Positions 60,625-64,000 of a stretch of 64,000 nt of DNA are shown here, piece by piece. The notes under the pieces are model-generated. The model was not told where the DNA came from, searched no databases, and saw nothing but the letters and a program-made list of their open reading frames with translations. Source of the stretch: an uncultured Christensenellaceae bacterium. GTDB taxonomy: Bacteria > Bacillota > Clostridia > Christensenellales > UBA3700. Each line of letters starts with the position of its first letter. Within the stretch, counting starts at the first letter, position 1. The stretch is taken from NCBI GenBank assembly GCA_910587685.1, contig CAJUMY010000004.1, forward strand, positions 71,361 through 135,360. Direction: 5' to 3'. A program made the translations under genes and the position numbers.

Positions 60625-60815
60625 AATACGATTTAATGTTTGAAATGCAAATTTAATATGGTCTTATAATTATTTGAAGATTTGTCAAGATAGATTTTAT
60701 ATATCAATATTATATGATAATTTTATATAGTATCAGAAGTAAATAATATTATTTGTCGCGTATGATAATATATGCGGATATCAACAAAAAATATCTCCAA
60801 ATCTGCAGAAATATA

Positions 60816-60844
60816 TTGACTTTCGATTATGGGCGTGTTATACT
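60816..60844 (+). promoter_or_regulatory. sigma-A promoter of the ABC transporter operon
   Basis: TTGACT (60816-60821), 17 bases, TATACT (60839-60844). The leader is about 195 bases long. Confidence 0.85.
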
Positions 60845-61047
60845 TTGGCTGTAGAGAAAATTTTATTATTTTGATTATATCCCTGCATATTGCTTAAAGT
60901 GTATAGTAGCGATAAGAAATAGATTTTAGATTTAATTCTCCGATGAAATAAGGAAGGAATATGATCGTCAATACGGATATCGCTATGCTATGTTGCGTTT
61001 TTATCAAATAAGCCTTATCTGCTAGATTTTTTACAAGAGAGGAGAGA

Positions 61048-62139
61048 ATGAAAAAAATCAAGTTTTATTTGGGAAGTATGTGGCGGTCATATAGAACTAA
61101 ACCGCTGATAATTTTCTTAATGGTGTTTGTTATATCTATGGCAAGTGTTTTTGCGTCGTACTTGTTCAAGGTTATTGATCATTTCGATCAGTCAAACACA
61201 TCTTATAGTATTCATTTTAACGAAAACTCTGCAAAATATCAAGAAGTTATATCGGAAATGGAAGAAGAGTTTGGAAAGTCAAAAGGGATGAATTGTATTA
61301 TCGGTTGGCAGACTATTTTTTCTCAAGAAGATTTCGGTACTATGAGCCAAGGAGACAGTCATTTTTCATTTGATATCGATTTAATACAGAACAAGGAGGA
61401 TATCTATAATAGAGATTTTGGTTTGAATATGTATTTTACGCTTGATAAATATTTTACGGAAGAAGATTTATCAAGCGGTAAAAATTATATTGTACTCGGT
61501 AAAGATAAGTTTGAAGAAGTAAAACTTGTAGATAGATACAAAGATATTAAGGTTGGAGATATTGTCAATTTTAACGGATATGACTATGAGCTTAGAGATA
61601 TCTGCGAAGAAAGATCATATTCCACATTTGCTATTATTAACGATGAAAATATACCGCTTACAATGGATAGTATTACTTTTACATATGAAGACAGCATAAA
61701 TATGTCACGCTTTGTAAAATTATGTAAAAGAATGAGGGTTATAGAGTGGGAAAGTGAAAACTATTACGGCGTATTATACGGTAAGATATTTTCGTTGATA
61801 GGACTGTTTATGATATTTTCAATTAATATAATTATTTTGTTCAATCATTTTATGCGTAAGGATAGGAAACTCTATGCCGAATATAAGATGCTCGGAGCGA
61901 AAAACTACGAGATATGCCTTGCGATGGTCTTTGCCGCTATTCCGATAGTTCTCGTAGGTTCACTGTTAGGACTCGGTATCGAAGCGCTTGTCGCAGGTTC
62001 AGCAGTGATAGGGGGCACGCATATGTATTTATCCGCGCTCGAATACTTTATGATTGGTATTATCAATGTCGGTATATCTTTGATCTCATTGCTTTTTGCA
62101 GCTATACGCCGCGCGGTAAAACGTCCCGTTGATATTTGA
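61048..62139 (+). CDS. FtsX/MacB-like ABC transporter permease
   Basis: The 363-residue protein has the MacB-type permease topology: helix 1 (about 18-40), a large extracellular domain (about 45-240), and three further helices (about 245-268, 290-315 and 325-352) ending in ISLLFAAIRRAVKRP. The SIGLFM...KMLGAKNYEICLAMVF region corresponds to the FtsX core (LKxLGxxxxxI). Such permeases work as mechanotransmission pumps with a partner ATPase, exporting peptides or responding to antibiotics. Only one full FtsX copy is present; the next gene supplies a second membrane subunit. GAGAGGAGAG precedes the ATG. Confidence 0.85.
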   Translation: MKKIKFYLGSMWRSYRTKPLIIFLMVFVISMASVFASYLFKVIDHFDQSNTSYSIHFNENSAKYQEVISEMEEEFGKSKGMNCIIGWQTIFSQEDFGTMSQGDSHFSFDIDLIQNKEDIYNRDFGLNMYFTLDKYFTEEDLSSGKNYIVLGKDKFEEVKLVDRYKDIKVGDIVNFNGYDYELRDICEERSYSTFAIINDENIPLTMDSITFTYEDSINMSRFVKLCKRMRVIEWESENYYGVLYGKIFSLIGLFMIFSINIIILFNHFMRKDRKLYAEYKMLGAKNYEICLAMVFAAIPIVLVGSLLGLGIEALVAGSAVIGGTHMYLSALEYFMIGIINVGISLISLLFAAIRRAVKRPVDI

Positions 62140-62150
62140 GAGGTGAGAAT

Positions 62151-62663
62151 ATGAAGAAGGTATTGATGTATTTCAAGAAGGATATAGCCGTTAATTTGTT
62201 CGTAATATTCGAACTCTTTGCTGTGACGCTACTCATAGGAGTTATCATTGCAATGAGCTCATATGGAAAAGGGGATAAAGAAGTAGTTACTTTATGCGCG
62301 TACTTGGGAGTGGTGACTGCAATACTTCTTGTTATGACTACGATAACCGACAAGGTTGTAAATAAAGAAAAGAACCGATATTTTTATTCCGTTTGTTTTT
62401 CTCTCGGAGAGACTAAGAATAGCATATTTATCATGAATACTGTGAAGACCGTACTTATTACAGCAGTCGCGCTTATAATAACATGGATAATAGTTCCGAT
62501 AATGGATCCTTACGGAGATCAATTTTTGATTAAAAATAAGGAGACGGCTATTGCGACTTTTATAGTCATAGGCTATACGGCGCTACTCATAGCGCTCGAT
62601 GCGGTAATAATATATTATTCCGATATGCTCAAAGATTTTCACGGAGGTAACGACAATGAGTGA
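62151..62663 (+). CDS. small membrane subunit of the ABC transporter
   Basis: The 170-residue protein is mostly membrane helices (about 14-36, 45-65, 92-115 and 133-153) without a large extracellular domain. It begins MKKVLMYFKKDIAVNLFVIFELFAVTL and contains CFSLGETKNSIFIMNTVK, where the GE-T-NSI pattern recalls the cytosolic coupling helix of FtsX permeases (LGxxxxxI). It is probably a shortened second permease half. AGAGGTGAG before 62151 favours this start. It overlaps the ATPase gene by 8 bases. Confidence 0.75.
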   Translation: MKKVLMYFKKDIAVNLFVIFELFAVTLLIGVIIAMSSYGKGDKEVVTLCAYLGVVTAILLVMTTITDKVVNKEKNRYFYSVCFSLGETKNSIFIMNTVKTVLITAVALIITWIIVPIMDPYGDQFLIKNKETAIATFIVIGYTALLIALDAVIIYYSDMLKDFHGGNDNE

Positions 62664-63333
62664 ACTTATTAGAATGAATAACGTAAGCAAGATATACAAT
62701 AAAGGCAAGTCTAACGAAGTAGTTGCGCTTGACGGCGTGGACTTTACGCTCGAGAGAGGGGAGTCGCTTGCTGTAATGGGCGTGTCGGGAAGCGGAAAGT
62801 CAACGCTTCTCAACGTTATCGGATGTATGGATAATATGACGAGCGGAGAGTATTATTTTGATGGCAAAGAAGTACATAATATGAACGATAACGAGATAGC
62901 GAGACTGAGAGGGGATAAGATAGGATTCGTGCTTCAAAGCTACGGACTTCTGCCGAGCGAAAGCGTAATGACTAACGTCGAGATGCCGTTATACTTTATG
63001 AAGGGAAGCAATATGAAAGATGCGAAGAGAAGAGTGTATACGACGCTCGAGAGTCTCGGTATAGAAGAGCTTGCCAAGCGTAAGGTGAAGACGTTATCGG
63101 GAGGACAGAGACAGAGAGTAGCGATAGCGAGAGCCATAATAAAGGATCCCGACATCATACTTGCGGACGAACCTACGGGAGCGCTTGACAGTGAGACAGC
63201 AAAGAATACGATGGAACTGTTTGCGGAGATAGCGAAGAGCGGGAAGTCTGTTATCATGGTAACGCACGACGTCAATATGGCAAAGTATATGAATAGGACG
63301 ATGTATATAAAGGACGGAAAGATAAGCAATTGA
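62656..63333 (+). CDS. ABC transporter ATP-binding protein (MacB/LolD type)
   Basis: The 225-residue ATPase has Walker A GVSGSGKST (42-50), the Q-loop in FVLQSYGLLPSESV, the signature LSGGQRQR (147-154), Walker B IILADEPTG (167-175) and the H-loop MVTHD. Length and the early EVVALDGVDFTLERGE place it in the MacB/LolD/FtsE group that pairs with FtsX-type permeases. Start codon overlaps the preceding gene. GGAGGTAAC lies 8 bases before the ATG. Confidence 0.95.
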   Translation: MSELIRMNNVSKIYNKGKSNEVVALDGVDFTLERGESLAVMGVSGSGKSTLLNVIGCMDNMTSGEYYFDGKEVHNMNDNEIARLRGDKIGFVLQSYGLLPSESVMTNVEMPLYFMKGSNMKDAKRRVYTTLESLGIEELAKRKVKTLSGGQRQRVAIARAIIKDPDIILADEPTGALDSETAKNTMELFAEIAKSGKSVIMVTHDVNMAKYMNRTMYIKDGKISN

Positions 63334-63361
63334 TAATTGATTTTATGATTTCGAAGGTATA

Positions 63362-63389
63362 GCGGCAATTATGTTGCCGTTATATTTTT
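63362..63389 (+). terminator. terminator of the ABC transporter operon
   Basis: CGGCAA (63363-63368) pairs with TTGCCG (63374-63379), then TTATATTTTT. Confidence 0.7.
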
Positions 63390-63767
63390 GATAGCTTTCA
63401 AGTGATCGGATACTCGTTTCATCATCAAATTTTGCGCTTTTTATCTATATATTGATAAAATATTATAATAATATATATAAAATAATGATGCTTATGATCA
63501 AAATATTCATATCAAATAATTTTATGATGTAGCTGTCGGAACGCAATTTTATAAAAGTAATGAAAAAGATTTTCGATAAAGTTTCAAAGAAAAGATTATT
63601 TGAATACCGTAATAGTAGATCCCGCATACGTCTTAAAGTCAACTTTAAATTTGGCGGATTTATTACATTAATAGAAAGTATAACGTCATAATATATTAAG
63701 ATTTTATTAATTTTGCAAGAAATATATAAATTTCAATAAAAAAATCAATAATTCGTGTCGAAATCTC
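63390..63767. other. AT-rich region before the rRNA-like promoters
   Basis: No coding frame is supported. A TGTCGAA box sits at 63756-63762, close to the -35 of the first promoter. Confidence 0.5.
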
Positions 63768-63796
63768 TTGCTTTTTATATTTCCGTGTGATAGTAT
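63768..63796 (+). promoter_or_regulatory. upstream (P1-like) promoter of a probable rRNA operon
   Basis: TTGCTT (63768-63773), 17 bases, TAGTAT (63791-63796). Confidence 0.55.
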
Positions 63797-63892
63797 AAAA
63801 CTCCACCCACGAACGATGGACGGTTTAGAGTCGGTTGGTTTTCAAGAAATTTGACGAAAAATAAAATTTTTCTAAAAAGTTGAAAAAATCAG

Positions 63893-63921
63893 TTGACATA
63901 GAATAAGCGTTATGCTATTCT
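63893..63921 (+). promoter_or_regulatory. downstream (P2-like) promoter of a probable rRNA operon
   Basis: TTGACA (63893-63898), 17 bases, TATTCT (63916-63921). The sequence after it (GCACCTTAAAAACTGAATAG at 63955-63974) resembles the leader/boxA-type sequence that precedes 16S rRNA in Bacillota. The rRNA itself would begin beyond the window. Confidence 0.65.
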
Positions 63922-64000
63922 AAATAGGCTGTCACGAAGAAGTGGCGGGATAAAGCACCTTAAAAACTGAATAGGAAAGAAAAGAATAAAAAGCACATGA

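Larger units (their letters stand above)
60436..61047. other. long regulatory-looking gap before the ABC transporter operon
   Basis: Holds two hairpins at 60462-60518, phased TGTCGAA boxes at 60578-60624, a very AT-rich stretch (60640-60800) and a strong promoter at 60816-60844. No supported protein gene. Confidence 0.55.

Overview
The window looks like a chromosomal segment of an anaerobic, endospore-forming bacterium of the Bacillota (Clostridia-like, probably an uncultured gut lineage; the lineage is inferred, not shown). The reasons are a complete gerA-gerB-gerC germinant receptor, yabP-yabQ sporulation genes, the Gram-positive order secG-rnr-smpB and pth-mfd-prsA, an oxygen-sensitive type two-subunit fumarase, lipoprotein signal peptides followed by Cys, and consensus sigma-A promoters and U-tract terminators. 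No rRNA, transposase, phage gene or CRISPR array is visible.

Layout. 1-4.3 kb: an AT-rich nucleotide-sugar/surface-polysaccharide operon (end of an SDR gene, amidohydrolase, UDP-glucose dehydrogenase, UDP-GlcNAc 2-epimerase-like protein, hexapeptide acyltransferase). 4.5 kb: tRNA-Arg. 5-7.4 kb: a frameshifted lipoprotein nuclease/phosphatase-fold gene, an XRE regulator with a perfect divergent promoter driving a very short transcript, and tiny possible ORFs. 7.5-13 kb: germination receptor, yabPQ and ppx. 13.2-14.7 kb: tRNA-fMet and tRNA-Met, a glycine-rich secreted protein, an AraC remnant. 14.66-21.5 kb: a roughly 370-nt structured RNA leader ending in a terminator, then a polyamine operon speD-speA-speE-speB plus carboxyspermidine dehydrogenase and decarboxylase, i.e. 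two routes from putrescine to spermidine. 21.6-25.2 kb: MmcQ, secG-rnr-smpB. 25.5-27.9 kb: methionine assimilation (metY, metAA). 28.4-32.4 kb: a 1312-residue lipoprotein. 32.7-34.5 kb (minus strand): small membrane protein and fumarase. 34.7-47.7 kb: housekeeping genes (walJ, CPBP protease, rlmH, M14 peptidase, tadA, pth, mfd, a PrsA-like lipoprotein, nudix, GNAT). 

47.8-53.8 kb is the most unusual region. A five-fold, 10-bp phased array of TGTCGAA-like boxes precedes a gene for a secreted papain-fold/C39-like cysteine peptidase. Twelve bases after its stop begins a tandem array of five paralogous genes for single-pass membrane proteins with a diverse AT-rich ectodomain and an almost invariant C-terminal tail. 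The spacers between the copies are also conserved, and copies 3 and 5 are nearly identical. I do not recognise this family; a protease plus anchored inhibitor/immunity/substrate array is one reading.

54-57.6 kb (minus): two SDR-type dehydrogenases flanking a TetR regulator, with a palindrome at the likely promoter. 57.8-60.3 kb: a beta-helix lipoprotein and a WG-repeat membrane protein. 60.5-63.3 kb: phased TGTCGAA boxes, a strong promoter and a three-gene ABC transporter operon of the MacB/FtsX type. The window ends in tandem promoters and a leader that look like the start of an rRNA operon.
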